Source: Phytophthora sp. 'mugwort'
Lineage: Eukaryota > Oomycota > Peronosporomycetes > Peronosporales > Peronosporaceae
Length of the DNA stretch: 64,000 nt
NCBI GenBank assembly: GCA_033558025.1
Contig: JAUCEF010000012.1
Location: 1,364,001-1,428,000 of the forward strand
Direction: 5' to 3'
Below, piece by piece: positions 11,563-22,144 of the stretch (the first letter of the stretch is position 1; every line of letters starts with the position of its first letter). Position numbers and translations under genes: made by a program. A model generated the notes under the pieces. It saw only the letters and a program-made list of their open reading frames with translations, had not been told where the DNA came from and made no database searches.

Positions 11563-12444
11563 CTATGAGTTCTCACGCTTGGCTAAGTACTTCGAAATAG
11601 ATCTCTCCTCACGGTGCCATTCAGCATGAGCAGTCCATGCACCAGGAGATCGGAATCGCTTGTTGCATCTTGGATAGGGACACACCAGATCAACTTCATC
11701 TTCTGACGACGAACCCGAATCCTGGTTCAACACCATTTCCAACACAGATGCGCGCATCCTGAAACCAAGAAGAACGTCGCCACCGTCAAGATCTCTCCAC
11801 GCAGTGTTGTCAGAGCATTGTACGTCTCCATTGTCGTCGAGATAGTACTCATACATCCGCTGAAAGTCTGGGCGTGGGTCGATCAGCCAACCCAACTGGA
11901 CGCCGTGCTGGAAATATTCATTTCGCATCTTTCGATCAAGAGCGCTGCATTGAGAGCCTCGACCAGAGAGCTTATCAATCTCAACAACAAAGGTGGGAAC
12001 AAAGGGATCGCCACGATACGTCCACATCTGTTCACGAGTCAAATTCCTGTCATCATCTCGCGGTGTGTATGCCACGTCGGGCATTCTCACGTTGGGCCCT
12101 CCGGGGCGCTGCTCCACAATGAACGCCCCTTGCGAGGTTGTCACTCTGCCTCCTTTTCCAGACCACGTCGCCCATTCATCCAAAACTCTCGCGATCTTGG
12201 CCGCCACCTTCTCGTTGCCATATACGACCATTCGAAAGGGGATGAAGCGACCTTCGTCGATGAAGAACGCCGGCTGCTCGCCAAAAACGGGGTTCACCAG
12301 TGGACCGAGCTTCTTCACGTGATGATTCAACTGCTTCAGCTCCACTCCAGGATAGTCCTTGACGTAGCATAAAGTCGTCTTCGTTTCCAAGTCGCGCACG
12401 AGTCGCGTAAGGACGTCTTCGTGAGGTTTTTGCTTGTCCGCCAT
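11563..12444 (-). CDS. Uma2-family PD-(D/E)XK endonuclease-like protein with C-terminal C2H2 zinc finger
   Basis: An intact 293-residue ORF with ATG at 12444. Residues about 45-215 match the Uma2 (putative restriction endonuclease) layout. There is a VRMPDVAY block (Asp), then TFVVEIDKLSG (Glu) and a helix with DRKMRNEYFQHGVQLGWLIDP (Lys plus the GVQLGWLIDP family signature). Residues about 250-275 form a zinc finger (CPYPRCNKRF...HAEWH), preceded by an acidic Ser/Asp/Glu linker. The fold predicts nuclease or DNA-binding activity; the substrate is unknown. The gene lies just inside the left inverted repeat, points outward and is GC-rich like host genes, unlike the AT-rich Polinton core. It lacks the TATATAG motif seen upstream of core genes. 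Host capture or a separate insertion is likely. Confidence 0.82.
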   Translation of the reverse strand: MADKQKPHEDVLTRLVRDLETKTTLCYVKDYPGVELKQLNHHVKKLGPLVNPVFGEQPAFFIDEGRFIPFRMVVYGNEKVAAKIARVLDEWATWSGKGGRVTTSQGAFIVEQRPGGPNVRMPDVAYTPRDDDRNLTREQMWTYRGDPFVPTFVVEIDKLSGRGSQCSALDRKMRNEYFQHGVQLGWLIDPRPDFQRMYEYYLDDNGDVQCSDNTAWRDLDGGDVLLGFRMRASVLEMVLNQDSGSSSEDEVDLVCPYPRCNKRFRSPGAWTAHAEWHREERSISKYLAKRENS

Positions 12445-12814
12445 CGCTGCTCTTTCTCACTGGTTGCTTTTCGACCGAGTTGCTTTTCGACCGAGAAATT
12501 ACACGATGTGGTCCACACTTTTTAAGGTCGGTAGTCGTCGGACTTTCGGGTGATTTTCAAGTTTGGAGGAGGCTGACAAAAATGTGGAGCCAAGGCCTCA
12601 TTGCAGAGAGCAAGCGACAAGCTTAATGCGGCAAAGGATGCCGGAGCTGTTTGAAAAGCGTGGCATACTGTTCGCCGTAAGACCGCAGGAGTGCAAGCGA
12701 TATGTAGATTAGTAATACGCTTCGAAATAGGCATACAAAGTAATGAATGCGGAGCTTTGCCTTCTATTTTATAATATTTTATTCCTGATAAATATAAAGT
12801 TAGTAATATAGTAA
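12445..12814. other. Spacer between the Uma2-type gene and the Polinton core
   Basis: No supported gene. GTTGCTTTTCGACCGAG is directly repeated at about 12463-12496, and composition changes sharply to AT-rich after about 12750. An AATATAG motif lies at 12805-12811, just before the next reading frame. Confidence 0.35.
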
Positions 12815-13015
12815 GTTGGCGTACTCACTGAACAATACGAACTTAACAAAGAGCGAATCAAAGCCGCTCAAAAGCGGTACTATCTAAAAACAAGGGAAAC
12901 GCGACTGGCTAAGCAGCGAGAATATGATGAGAAGAATCGCGAAGAAATTTGTGCCCGTAAGAAGAAGAATTACTTAAGTAAATCAGAACTTAGCCAAAGC
13001 GAACTTACTAATTAA
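12815..13015 (+). pseudogene. Small basic Polinton ORF lacking a start codon
   Basis: A frame of 66 codons is open from 12815 to a stop at 13013-13015 but has no ATG. The predicted peptide is highly basic and helical (KRYYLKTRETRLAKQREYDE, ARKKKNYL), the kind of RYY/K repeat seen in small DNA-binding proteins of large DNA viruses. A TATATAG-like motif lies just upstream. It is either a gene that lost its start or an exon; function unknown. Confidence 0.4.
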
Positions 13016-13028
13016 TTTTTTTTTCTCA

Positions 13029-13100
13029 GATATAAAGTCAGCCCCAATATAAAGTCGATCCTGATATAAGGTCCGATAATTATAAAGTCGATTCTCACCA
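13029..13100 (+). promoter_or_regulatory. Tandem ATATAAAGTC-type repeats upstream of PolB
   Basis: Four imperfect copies of (A)TATAA(A)GTC occur about 17-19 bases apart between 13029 and 13095, followed by AT-rich sequence and the PolB ATG. One related copy lies at about 12793. Their position suggests a control or replication role, which is inference. Confidence 0.45.
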
Positions 13101-13117
13101 GATTAATATCGACAAAG

Positions 13118-13125
13118 ATATATAG
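13118..13125 (+). promoter_or_regulatory. ATATATAG motif upstream of PolB
   Basis: The motif ends five bases before the PolB ATG at 13131. The same motif recurs upstream of other genes of this element. Confidence 0.5.
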
Positions 13126-13130
13126 GCAAT

Positions 13131-16100
13131 ATGTTTGCATACGAACTCGCAAGATTAAAGAGATTAAATATCCAAGCTGTCAAATGGGGTAGCAGCTACA
13201 GGGTTAAGGTTCGAGGTAGAACCGGTAAGATGGTATATGTTAGCAACATTTCACGTTCAATGAACAAGAAATTGGTGGCTAAGCAGTACAATGTTTCAGT
13301 TGAAACCCTTGAGAAGCATATGTCGCCTGACTATAAGGCTGATCCCAAGTACCGTTTTTACACTGGTAATCACATGGAATCACACCTATATGAGGGTATC
13401 GAGGCTACTGATTTCTACGATAAGCTCGAGAACGTTCTTTCGACCCAGGCAAGTGCTTTTAAGGTAAATATTGCTCTTGGGTACGAACTTGTGAGCAAGA
13501 CTGATCCTGATGACACTCGCTACTTCTACCCGAATCTCGCTAACACTTATGTATTCAATAAGCCTGTCGCAATCAACAGCAAGGCGGATATTCGAAAGAA
13601 GGTGATTTCGGAAATTCGGTCTATGGAGTTGGCTGACAAGCTGAACTACCCCAGCTCCGGATATAAGCTTAAGGCGATCACTGCATTCAAGATTTTTATC
13701 TATCATCGCGACCATGCTCTTGGGGATAGCGATGCTGTTATTCCTAAGGTTATCCGCGAAAACAAGCATGTAATCAACTTCCCTAAGACCAACAACAAGT
13801 GCGTCTTCCACTGCATCGCCTGGCACACATTCCAGAGCGCTAAGAAGGATCCTCGCAGAATTCAGGCTCAAGTGAAGGAGGATTCAAGCGCTACTGCTCT
13901 TTCAAGGGGGTTAGTTATACGTTGAGCCTATTTAGAAGCTTCAAGCCTATTGACCTACTACAGCTCGATGAGATTGAGGACTGCTTCCAACTCGGTATTA
14001 ACGTATATAGCATGGATGTAGCTACCGGAATGTGGAATGCATTCGTAGGTCGGACAAGGGGTATGAAGCGATGGATATTCTATCACACGAGAATCACGCT
14101 CTCTACATCAAGAGCATCGATATGCTTCAGTCTAAGTATCAGTGCCCCAAGTGTGAAATGATTTTCGTGAGTGGTGAAAGACTTAAAAATCACAAGAAAA
14201 ATCAGTGCAAGCTTGTTAATATTGAGAGCTTCCCCGCTGAGCCAACTATCTACAAGCCAGCTCCTAACGCGATTCGATCACTGCTTACAAAGTATTCCAT
14301 TAAGGATGCTAACCAGTACATCGACCACTTCATTGTTTATGACTTTGAGGCAATCCTTAAGCCCACGGCGACTCAACACGGGGAGAATACTGTCTTCACG
14401 AACGAACACATTCCGGTGTCTGTATCCGTAGCTGATAGCTTAACCGAGGAGGTGCGCTGTTTTGTAAATGACGATCCAAAGATGTTGCTTATGGATATGT
14501 TCAAATACATTGGTGATGTATCGGTGAAGATCCAACAGTACAATGTCGATAAGTATAAGTCGCTTCTGCAAAAAATCATCAATGCCCACGGTCTGACAGG
14601 TATGGAAATTCCAGGCGTCAAGCTTGGTAAAACGTACAAGATGTCTGAGGTGGAGAGTTGGATTAAAGAAGGGAAGTATGATAGCTTCTTTCACTTCCAT
14701 AGCAGTCTTGGCTTTGGTAAGCAGAGGTCCGACTACGGAAGACTTAAACAGCAGATTGATCAGGTACCAGTATTCGGCTTCAATTCGGGTCGATACGATA
14801 TCAACTTGATTAAGAGCGACTTATTCACCATCATTGGTACTGACAACATCAAATCTGTTATCAAGAACCCCAGCTACATGTGCATCGCTACATCGAACAT
14901 GAAAATGCTCGATATTAGCAACTATGTACCAGCTGGTACCAGCTACGATAAGTATCTTACGACATATCTCGGTGGCTGCAAATGTGATGACAAAATTAGA
15001 TGTGTCTGTGGTCTTGGCAAGGGTCTTTTCCCGTATGAGTACATCACTGCGTTTAATGTACTCAACCAGACTACTATCCCGCCTAAGTCAGCTTTTGACA
15101 GCAAGCTCCGTGGAACAAGCATCACCGATGATGACTACGAGCGAGTGAAGTTCGTGTGGGGGTACTATGAGATGAAATCCATCAAGGACCTACTGGTATG
15201 GTACAACAATCTCGATGTAGTTCCATTCATCAAGGCTATCAAAGCCCAGCGCGAGCTATTCATGCGCTTCGATCCGGATATGTTTGCAGATGGAGTGTCG
15301 CTACCTGGACTTAGTGAAAAGGTTATGTATCAGACCTGCTTCAACAATCTCCAATACCCGGATAAGACACCTGCTAACGCATTCCAATTCCCACCCCAGC
15401 GCATGGGCGGCTACAAGAGTCAGGATGCTAAGGCAAAGCGTGAATTTGGTATGACACTTGATCACTTGGATACATTGCTGCAAAAGCAAAAGTATCTGTG
15501 TGGTTTATGCTACTGTCAGCTGACCGTCGATACCGCTTCAGCAGACCGTATCAACAACAAGCTTGGACACATCGATGGCAACATATTGGTTAGCTGTATC
15601 AAGTGCAACACCGCTCGTAAGGACATGTCGCTCAAGGGATTCCGCTATAAGAAGTTGCTTGAGTTCAACTCGGACAGATTGGTGTATAGCATTGATAAGG
15701 AGGAAAAGGACATCTACGCTAAGATGAAGGCCAACATTGCTGGAGGCCCATCTATTATCTTTAATCGCTACGCTAAGCGCAATGAGACAAATATTCGCGG
15801 AGGTAAGCTCTGTAAGAAAATTATCGGATACGATGCTAACGCTCTATACCTATGGGCATTTGGTAATGAGATGCCATGCGGACGATTGACTACGATCGAG
15901 GCTTATGATGGCATTGTCGAGGACATCGTTGCTGATAAGATTTTCGGATTCCTTGAATGCGATATTCAAACTCCAGACCATCTTAAAGACTACTTCAGTG
16001 AGATGACCCCAATTTTCAAAAACACGCTAATCGATTGTGCTGATGAGAGTGTCATTGGTCATCACATGTACAAGTACAACGAGGCACGTAAGCAAAGCCG

Positions 16101-17107
16101 AGCAAAACCAGCTTATAGGTAGCTACTTTGGTGAAAAGATTCTCATATACGCACCTTTGCTTAAATGGTATCTTTCCCACGGTTTGGAGATCACCAAGAC
16201 TTACTGCTTTATTAAGGCCAGCTCTCACAAGGCTTTTGATCCTTTTATGGAGGCTGTATCAAACGCTCGACGAGAGGGTGATGTTGATAAGTCGAAGGCG
16301 ATGATTGCTGAGATGATGAAACTTGTAGGCAACAGTGCTTTTGGTCGATCTGGAATGGATATGAGCAAGCACAAAGAGGTCAAGTATGAGTCGAACGACA
16401 AAGCTATTAAGAGCGAGATCGAACACTTTACGTTCCACGGGTTGGAGGAGCTTAATGATTCTTGTGAGATTACGATGAAAAAGCGTCGCCTTAACAACAA
16501 GAACCCGATCCATTTATCGATTGCTATCTATCAGCTCGCTAAGCTACGCATGCTTCAGTTTTACTATGACTGTATCGACTTTTGCTTCGATCGTTCAGTC
16601 TTCCAATATCAGGAGATGGACACGGATAGTGGCTATATCGCGTTCAGCTGCGATAACCCATTCAAAGAATGCATCAAGCCTAAACTACGTGATCACTTCG
16701 ATGAGCATAAGTATGAGTGGTTCCCGCGAGACTACAACGCTGAGGTAGCCAAGTTCGACCGCCGCACGCCTGGTCTATTCAAGGAAGAGTGGCGAGGTGA
16801 TGCAATGGTCTCATTATCCTTTAAGAACTACATCTGCTACCTACCGGACGAGGAGCACAAGGTCAAAGTCAGTGCTAAGGGTATACAGCAGGGGCGTGGT
16901 CGCAATATTGATGTACTTAACCCAGATGGTTTCGAGACAGTTGTACGGGACCGCATCACACTTCGGGGTACTAACAAGGGTTTCAGGCTATCGAAAGAAA
17001 CCAAATCGATCATTACCTATACTCAAACCAAAACAGCACTCAATTACTACTATGATAAGCGCCAGGTAATGTCGGACGGTATTTCAACGATTCCGCTGAA
17101 TGTCTAA
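13131..17107 (+). pseudogene. Protein-primed family B DNA polymerase of Polinton, frameshifted
   Basis: Four overlapping pieces give about 1,300 residues, the usual Polinton PolB size. An N-terminal region of about 290 residues of unclear role leads to a CPKC...HKKNQC zinc-binding block near 14145. The exonuclease has DFE near 14341 (Exo I), GFNSGRYDINL near 14785 (Exo II) and a YNNLD block near 15205 (Exo III). An HNH-like insert at 15451-15660 precedes the polymerase motifs: GYDANALYLW near 15830 (A), KLVGNSAFGRS near 16320 (B) and DTDSGY at 16619 (C). Frame changes occur at about 13905-13925, 14040 and 16100-16120. All catalytic motifs survive, so the shifts look recent or could be assembly errors. 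Protein-primed polymerases replicate the linear element from a terminal protein. Confidence 0.92.
15451..15660 (+). other. HNH-type insert inside PolB
   Basis: The insert lies between the Exo III block and motif A. It contains CGLC, then ADRINNKLGHIDGNI, then CIKCNTARKD. This C-x2-C ... (D)RI(D/N)N..GH..GN ... C-x2-CN pattern is typical of HNH/treble-clef nucleases. It is continuous with the polymerase frame, so it is an inserted domain rather than a separate gene. Confidence 0.75.
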
Positions 17108-17155
17108 GGGGATATATCGAACTGATGCTTATTTTTTCCCTCTAAATATAGGATC
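17108..17155 (+). promoter_or_regulatory. PolB-integrase gap with AAATATAG motif (17144-17151)
   Basis: A 48-base spacer. The AAATATAG motif lies five bases before the integrase ATG at 17156, the same spacing as at PolB. Confidence 0.5.
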
Positions 17156-18228
17156 ATGTCTTTTCAAGATCTACTGAAAAAACTCTACTATGATTCAAAA
17201 ACCGATTTTATCGGCACTCAAGCTCTGTATCAGAAGGCAAAGGAGTTAGATCCTGAGATTACTATCAAAATCGTAAAGGAGTGGTATGCTAACCAGACCG
17301 ATATTCACCGATTTCAGGATCAGAAAAAGCGATCTGATGGCTTCAAAATAGCTTCACACAACCCCAATTCGTGGCAAATGGATCTTGCGTTTTGGGAGAA
17401 ACGACCAATTTTGACTGCTATCAACATCAACTCAAGGTTGGGGTACGCAAAGCTCTTATCAACAAGACGGCAGCAACTGTGTTAGCAGCGCTTAAAGCAT
17501 TTGTTCACCTTCACTCACTTGATATCCTGACAAGCGATAATGGAAGCGAGTTCATGAACTCACAGGCTCAAGAATTCTTCCAAACTAAGAAAATTGAGCA
17601 CTACAACAACGAACCAGGTGATCATGGAACCATGGGTAAAATCGAACGATTCAACAGGACCTTGAAGCAGAGACTAACTAAAATGTCTCCCAAGAGGATT
17701 ACGCAAAAGCTTATCAGCGATGTTATCGAAAACTATAATAGCACGTTTCATCGCTCGATTAAAATGACCCCAAACGAGGCCAAAGGTAAAGTCATCGGGT
17801 CAGAGCTGGAACATAATCAAGGTGAAGCAGAGAGAGTTGAAAATGAGTTCGAAGTCGGAGCAAATGTGCTATATCGACTTAAGAAGCAGACGTTTGATAA
17901 AGAACCTGCTCGATGGAGCAAAGCCGTCTATACGATCGTTGGAATTGATGGATACCAAGTCCAAATTCGCTCAAAAAATGGTCATACCCTCTACAAGGCA
18001 CCAAACGATCTCAAAATGGTTAAATCAGAGACTACGAATGCTACTATTAATCGAGGTGATATTCTTGAGGCGGAGAAGATCTTGGATCACAAAAAGATAC
18101 GCTCTGGAAAGTACAAATATCTGGTGAGATGGCTTGGTAATGAACCTGATTCCTGGGAACCGAAAGATAATCTCCGATTGATCAACAAAAATAAGAGATC
18201 TACCCTTGAAAAGGAGTATTGGGGTTAA
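17156..18228 (+). pseudogene. Polinton integrase (DDE) with C-terminal chromodomain, one frameshift
   Basis: Two overlapping ORFs (17156-17485 and 17371-18228) make up an rve-type integrase. The catalytic triad is visible as QMDLAF near 17377, SDNGSEF near 17534 and GKIERFNR near 17638. The N-terminal helical region precedes the core. After the core, an SH3-like basic stretch is followed by a chromodomain (EAEKILDHK...YLVRWLGNEPDSWEP) at about 18070-18190, a fusion common in Polinton integrases that may guide insertion to chromatin. The frame change lies near 17445-17485, close to GGTTGGGG. The gene begins 48 bases after PolB. Integrase makes the 6-bp staggered cut that yields the observed target duplication. 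Confidence 0.92.
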
Positions 18229-18359
18229 AAAATGAGTCATAATTAGCTTGTAAATAAGTTTGATAGAGACATCCTCTGTAAGCTTTTGACTCGGTATATC
18301 ATTCGATGTATTTTTTATGATATTTTTGTAAATATGTGACTTGATATATAGATATAATA
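18229..18359 (+). promoter_or_regulatory. Spacer with TATATAG motif (18344-18351)
   Basis: AT-rich sequence between the integrase and the next small ORF. The GATATATAG motif lies nine bases before an ATG at 18360. Confidence 0.45.
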
Positions 18360-18655
18360 ATGTGTGCAGGCTGTTTAGAGAAAGAACGTGAGCTTGCCAA
18401 GCTACAAAGGAAGATTTGGATCATTCAGGAGGTTAGTCGTATCATATCAAGAATGAGTTGATGAATCTTGATGCTGTCGCTAATTTCCGTAAAACTGTTG
18501 TAAATCAGAAGTATAGAAATGAGTTGGAAGATATATTTGGAGTTCCATTCCATTGTATTAAGGATCGATATCTTAATCTTCTAAACGAGCGAAATCATAT
18601 TTGTCATTCTTATGCTACATTCCGACACGACTCAGTCATGCCGAGTTATTGGTAA
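18360..18655 (+). pseudogene. Small hypothetical Polinton gene, frameshifted
   Basis: The frame from ATG 18360 begins MCAGCLEKERELAKLQRK, a Cys pair followed by a charged helix, and ends early at a TGA near 18458. A second frame from about 18461 reads NLDAVANFRKTVV and FGVPFHCIKDRYLNLLNERN to a stop at 18655. Together they would give about 97 residues, so a single one-base shift near 18450 is likely. No family was recognised. Confidence 0.5.
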
Positions 18656-18697
18656 TTTGAGTACTCATTTTTTTATGATTCGCAACATATAGATACG

Positions 18698-18974
18698 ATG
18701 TTCCCAAATTTCACATCCCTCGCTCAGAGAGAGCAGAAATGTCAGGAGCTACTTGAAAAGCTCAGCGACGGGTTCGACAAGCTAACGCCAAGCTTGAGAT
18801 GTATCAGAGCACATCGTGGGCGACTGATGTATCCAATTCTTTCACTACGATAGCTAAGAAGACGACGGCAACACCAAAACTGATACAGGTGTTGGCACTG
18901 TTGAAGCAATCCCTGATGCAGTGAAGCACAACCTGAATGATATTATTGATCAGGCGATTGCTCAATCCGCCTAA
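18698..18974 (+). pseudogene. Small coiled-coil Polinton gene, frameshifted
   Basis: ATG 18698 lies six bases after an ATATAG motif (18687-18692). The frame starts MFPNFTSLAQREQKCQELLE and continues as a charged helix. Two later frames carry AKLEMYQSTSWATDVSNSF and KHNLNDIIDQAIAQSA up to a TAA at 18972. At least two shifts are needed, so the copy is dead. No family was recognised; it may originally have been the N-terminus of the gene that follows directly in the same frame. Confidence 0.45.
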
Positions 18975-21361
18975 AAAAAAAGTCTCAGTGATGAAAACTC
19001 TGGTATAAACCCTGAGGTATCAACAACTGGAACTAACACAGAACCTAACGTTAGATTACTTTTCGATGCTAAACTGGATGGTGTTAGTATCCCTCCAGTA
19101 CAGAGACCACTATCTAATGTTTCAATAGAAGGAATTAGTATCCCTTCAGTTGATATCGCTGTTGGGGAGGATGCATCACCAACACCTGACACTCTATTTA
19201 GCGATGATGAACAAATCTCTCAAAACGAATTTAAGAAAGCGGTTAAGGAAATATTTGAGGTTTATCCGATTCTTGCTCAAATGGGTATTCATCCTCTTGC
19301 TTCTAATGGACGTCAGCTAACAAAGTATTATATTGGAAACGGAGCTAAGACATACACTATTAGATTGAACAAGATTGTCTCGGTTCCAAGCATTGATTGG
19401 GAAGAGACATACGATCATATTGGATTTGTCGTCATAAACGATGTTAGATTTAACAATTATATCAATGAGAAACATGAGCGAAATGAGATGGGTAAAGAGG
19501 ATAAAAATGCACCTTTTCAAGTATGGAAGCGTATTGGATCCAAAAGAGCAAGTGCTTCTTCTTTTGACGACTATAAACAAAGCAAACAACGACTTGAGGA
19601 CAGTTTTCTCTTTGATAATTCAACTTCCACAACTTCCGATCAGTCTAATAGTAAATTCAAAATGTACTTGATCATTGCTAAAAATAAGGAACTACTTGAA
19701 TCTAATGGTTTAATGAAGAAGATTGTTCCTATCCTTAAAGGAACGAACAAATCAACACCATTTGATGCTAATGGTTATGTATGGATCAAGGGAAGTACTA
19801 TTGGTGTTTTCGGTAAGGAAAGTAATCAAATGAAGCCGGCTATCATCAGGAAGGTCAATTGGCAACTTACGCTCAAATCATTTGTAGATATGGTCAGGTC
19901 AAAAGGTCTTGACTTAGAGATGATCGGTGATGAGGACACAGAATTGATGTTAAAGATTTCACAGAAGGCGTAGGTGAGGCACGTCAAGGTATTATGGCTG
20001 GAATTGATGAAGATATGGATCAAAGCCTATCCAACGCTGATAACAATGCTAAAAAAATCTTAACTGATTACTATACGCAACTTCATTCAAAGGGTATTAA
20101 AATCTCGTTTAGACTCAAACCAATCGTTGAGGTTAAAGATAGTGTTAAAACGCATACAGACTACTATTTTGGTGAGCCATCTGAGACCAGACCATTGAAT
20201 ATTAGAAATGGGAAACACAAGCAAGTATCTGGAGAAGCGTGGAAGGGATTGATGAAGAATATCAGGTGGATGGGTACATTCCTATCGTTGCTCGATGGAT
20301 TTGAGGATTTGGATAAATATCTCAAGGAAGTTGAGTATCCATTCCCATCAAATGATGAGGAAGCAGCAAAATTGGTTGAAAGTAAGAAACTTGATCAGCA
20401 AAGGCGCAAAAATCTCGATGATAATCTTAAAATATTGAATGAAGCAATCTTGAATACGGCTCATGATATCAGACGACAAGGTATTGAACCCTATACTCAG
20501 GTTGATAGTGAAGACCAACTACAGAAGCTTCATGACGATTCTGAACGCGCTTACCAATCATACGGAGAAGCGCAAAAGCGTTATGAAGAGGCTAAGGAAG
20601 CAGTCGAAGGAAATAACTCAAAATCAGCTCGATCGGCACTAAAGGCAGCGGCATCAGCTATGAAGGCAACAAGAGCTGTATTTAACGCAAAAGCTAAACA
20701 ATATAGCATTGCGGCTCAGGAGCAAATCAATGTAGATGGCTTTGTTGATGGTCAAGATGATAAATCGGTTCGTGGAGTTATGAATGATATGATCAATCAG
20801 GTTAGCGAAAGCGGATTGAAAGGTCGTGGCCTAAGAGGAGCAGGTTTGCACCACTCGATGGGGTGGTCAGACGTGGAAGGACCTACAACCTAAATGAGAT
20901 TCAGGGGTTAGCGACACCAAGCGCCTACGTTTATCGACAGCTCGGTAGCAAGTACATTCGTATTCCTGACCTTGATGCTAAGACTCTTGTGATTGTACAG
21001 CCGAATCGTCGCAAGTGTGGGCCGAAGTGTCAAATCAGTGATAGCCTACAATCAATGATCAGAAGTCTCGTATATAAGAACCATATCGATCAGGGGATGT
21101 ATGACAAGCTCAGCATCGAAGATAAAAAAAATGTTCAAAGAGATCCTTGCGATAACTCATCTTCAGTACAATTTTCGCGATAAGCTCACTGATCCACTTG
21201 AAACACTTCGCGCTGAGTATGACAAGCTCAAGGCTCATATTGAGTTAGGAAATGATAATCCAAGCATCATCAAACAGCTCAAGTCTCTTACAGTGGATAT
21301 GTACAGCAATCGACTCATTGATGATAAGGAATTTAAAGAAATTATAACTCGACTACTATAA
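18975..21361 (+). pseudogene. Large Polinton protein of unknown function, frameshifted
   Basis: The frame is open from 18975 with no early ATG to 19973, continues at 19994-20893, then at 20863-21183 and 21101-21361. Overlaps at each junction imply single-base shifts near 19950, 20870 and 21130. The product would be about 790 residues. It has an acidic Ser/Thr-rich start and a mixed alpha/beta middle. A long Ala/Glu/Lys-rich helical section lies at about 20460-20710, followed by a GLRGAGLHH-type Gly-rich segment near 20825 that could be a protease processing site. The last part is a compact helical domain with DPLETLRAEYDKL. Its place between the integrase and capsid genes and its size suggest a virion-associated protein, but no family was recognised. 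Confidence 0.55.
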
Positions 21362-21363
21362 TC

Positions 21364-21624
21364 ATGTTCTTCTTTAACCCCCGAATTATTGCAGCCTCAA
21401 GTGGGAGCTATGGTGATAACGCTGATAGCAACGTTGCTGAGCTCAAAGCCATCATGAAGAATCTAATCATTCATGAACGCCCTCAGAAGACTCAGGCAGC
21501 CGTATGGGCTACTGATCTCGATAAGTCCATCAGGAAGGTGGATGCATCAACGCAAACCGAGCGTGGGCGTATGTGGGCCTACCAACCCAAGAAAAAAAAG
21601 ACCGTGAAGACGTTTGCTATCTAA
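21364..21624 (+). CDS. Small hypothetical Polinton protein (86 aa)
   Basis: An intact ORF starting two bases after the preceding stop. Residues 1-18 are fairly hydrophobic (MFFFNPRIIAASSG); the middle is a helix (NVAELKAIMKNLIIHE) and the C-terminus is basic (KKKKTVKTF). Its stop overlaps the convergent gene at 21621 by four bases. No family was recognised. Confidence 0.6.
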   Translation: MFFFNPRIIAASSGSYGDNADSNVAELKAIMKNLIIHERPQKTQAAVWATDLDKSIRKVDASTQTERGRMWAYQPKKKKTVKTFAI

Positions 21625-21857
21625 GCAATGCCACTTCGCACGAGTTTGTTTCGATATCCTCGATAAATGTTGATTTTTTTATCGCTGATACTTACTTCAA
21701 GTATGGCAGACTCACCATCAGGACTTTTGGTGGGAAGGAACACACTATCACCAAGAACAATACTTTTGTCAGCTTGTAGCATCGTCGATCCCACGATCTG
21801 ATTAGGTTCATCAGTAGCTAAATTAGTTTTGAGCTCTTTACTTGGTAGGCAACCCAT
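21621..21857 (-). CDS. Small MGC-start protein, possibly N-acylated (78 aa)
   Basis: ATG at 21857. The N-terminus MGCLPSKE fits a myristoylation/palmitoylation motif (Gly2, Cys3, Ser6), which would place the protein at a membrane. The rest is a short beta-rich domain (SIVLGDSVFL, AILEVSISDKKINIY). The frame also extends upstream of this ATG, but the MGC start gives a compact gene ending just after DUF5754. It converges on and overlaps the 21364 gene by four bases. Function unknown; small myristoylated proteins occur in some DNA viruses. Confidence 0.55.
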   Translation of the reverse strand: MGCLPSKELKTNLATDEPNQIVGSTMLQADKSIVLGDSVFLPTKSPDGESAILEVSISDKKINIYRGYRNKLVRSGIA

Positions 21858-21867
21858 TGTTTTATAT

Positions 21868-22131
21868 TTAGGTCCATAAATATTTTTTCGAAAACCAATC
21901 GGCTGAGTACATCGGATGGTTGTTTTTGTGTCGCTTATAGTATCTTTCGCGCCTCGCTTTATCGCTGTGATCATACGCACGAAATGCTCTTAAAGGTGTC
22001 GAATCCTTGTATTGTTGATAAGGCGTACCATTTCGCTTGAAAGCGCCAAAAGATACAATGCTACTATCATCAAACACATCATCATATTTTTTCCCCTTTC
22101 GTTGAGAAACTTTAAACTTGAAGGCAGCCAT
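21868..22131 (-). CDS. DUF5754-like small basic protein (87 aa)
   Basis: An intact ORF with ATG at 22131. It has a basic start (FKFKVSQRKGKKYDDVF) and the C-terminal pattern ARRERYYKRHKNN...YSADWFSKKYLW. This RYxxRH...SxxWFSxxxLW ending is shared by short proteins of giant viruses and phycodnaviruses grouped as DUF5754. It lies ten bases upstream of the MGC gene on the same strand, so the two may be co-expressed. A GTATAG motif lies just upstream (22134-22139 on the opposite strand). Function is unknown; identification rests on recalled family patterns. Confidence 0.6.
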   Translation of the reverse strand: MAAFKFKVSQRKGKKYDDVFDDSSIVSFGAFKRNGTPYQQYKDSTPLRAFRAYDHSDKARRERYYKRHKNNHPMYSADWFSKKYLWT

Positions 22132-22144
22132 TGTCTATACTCAC

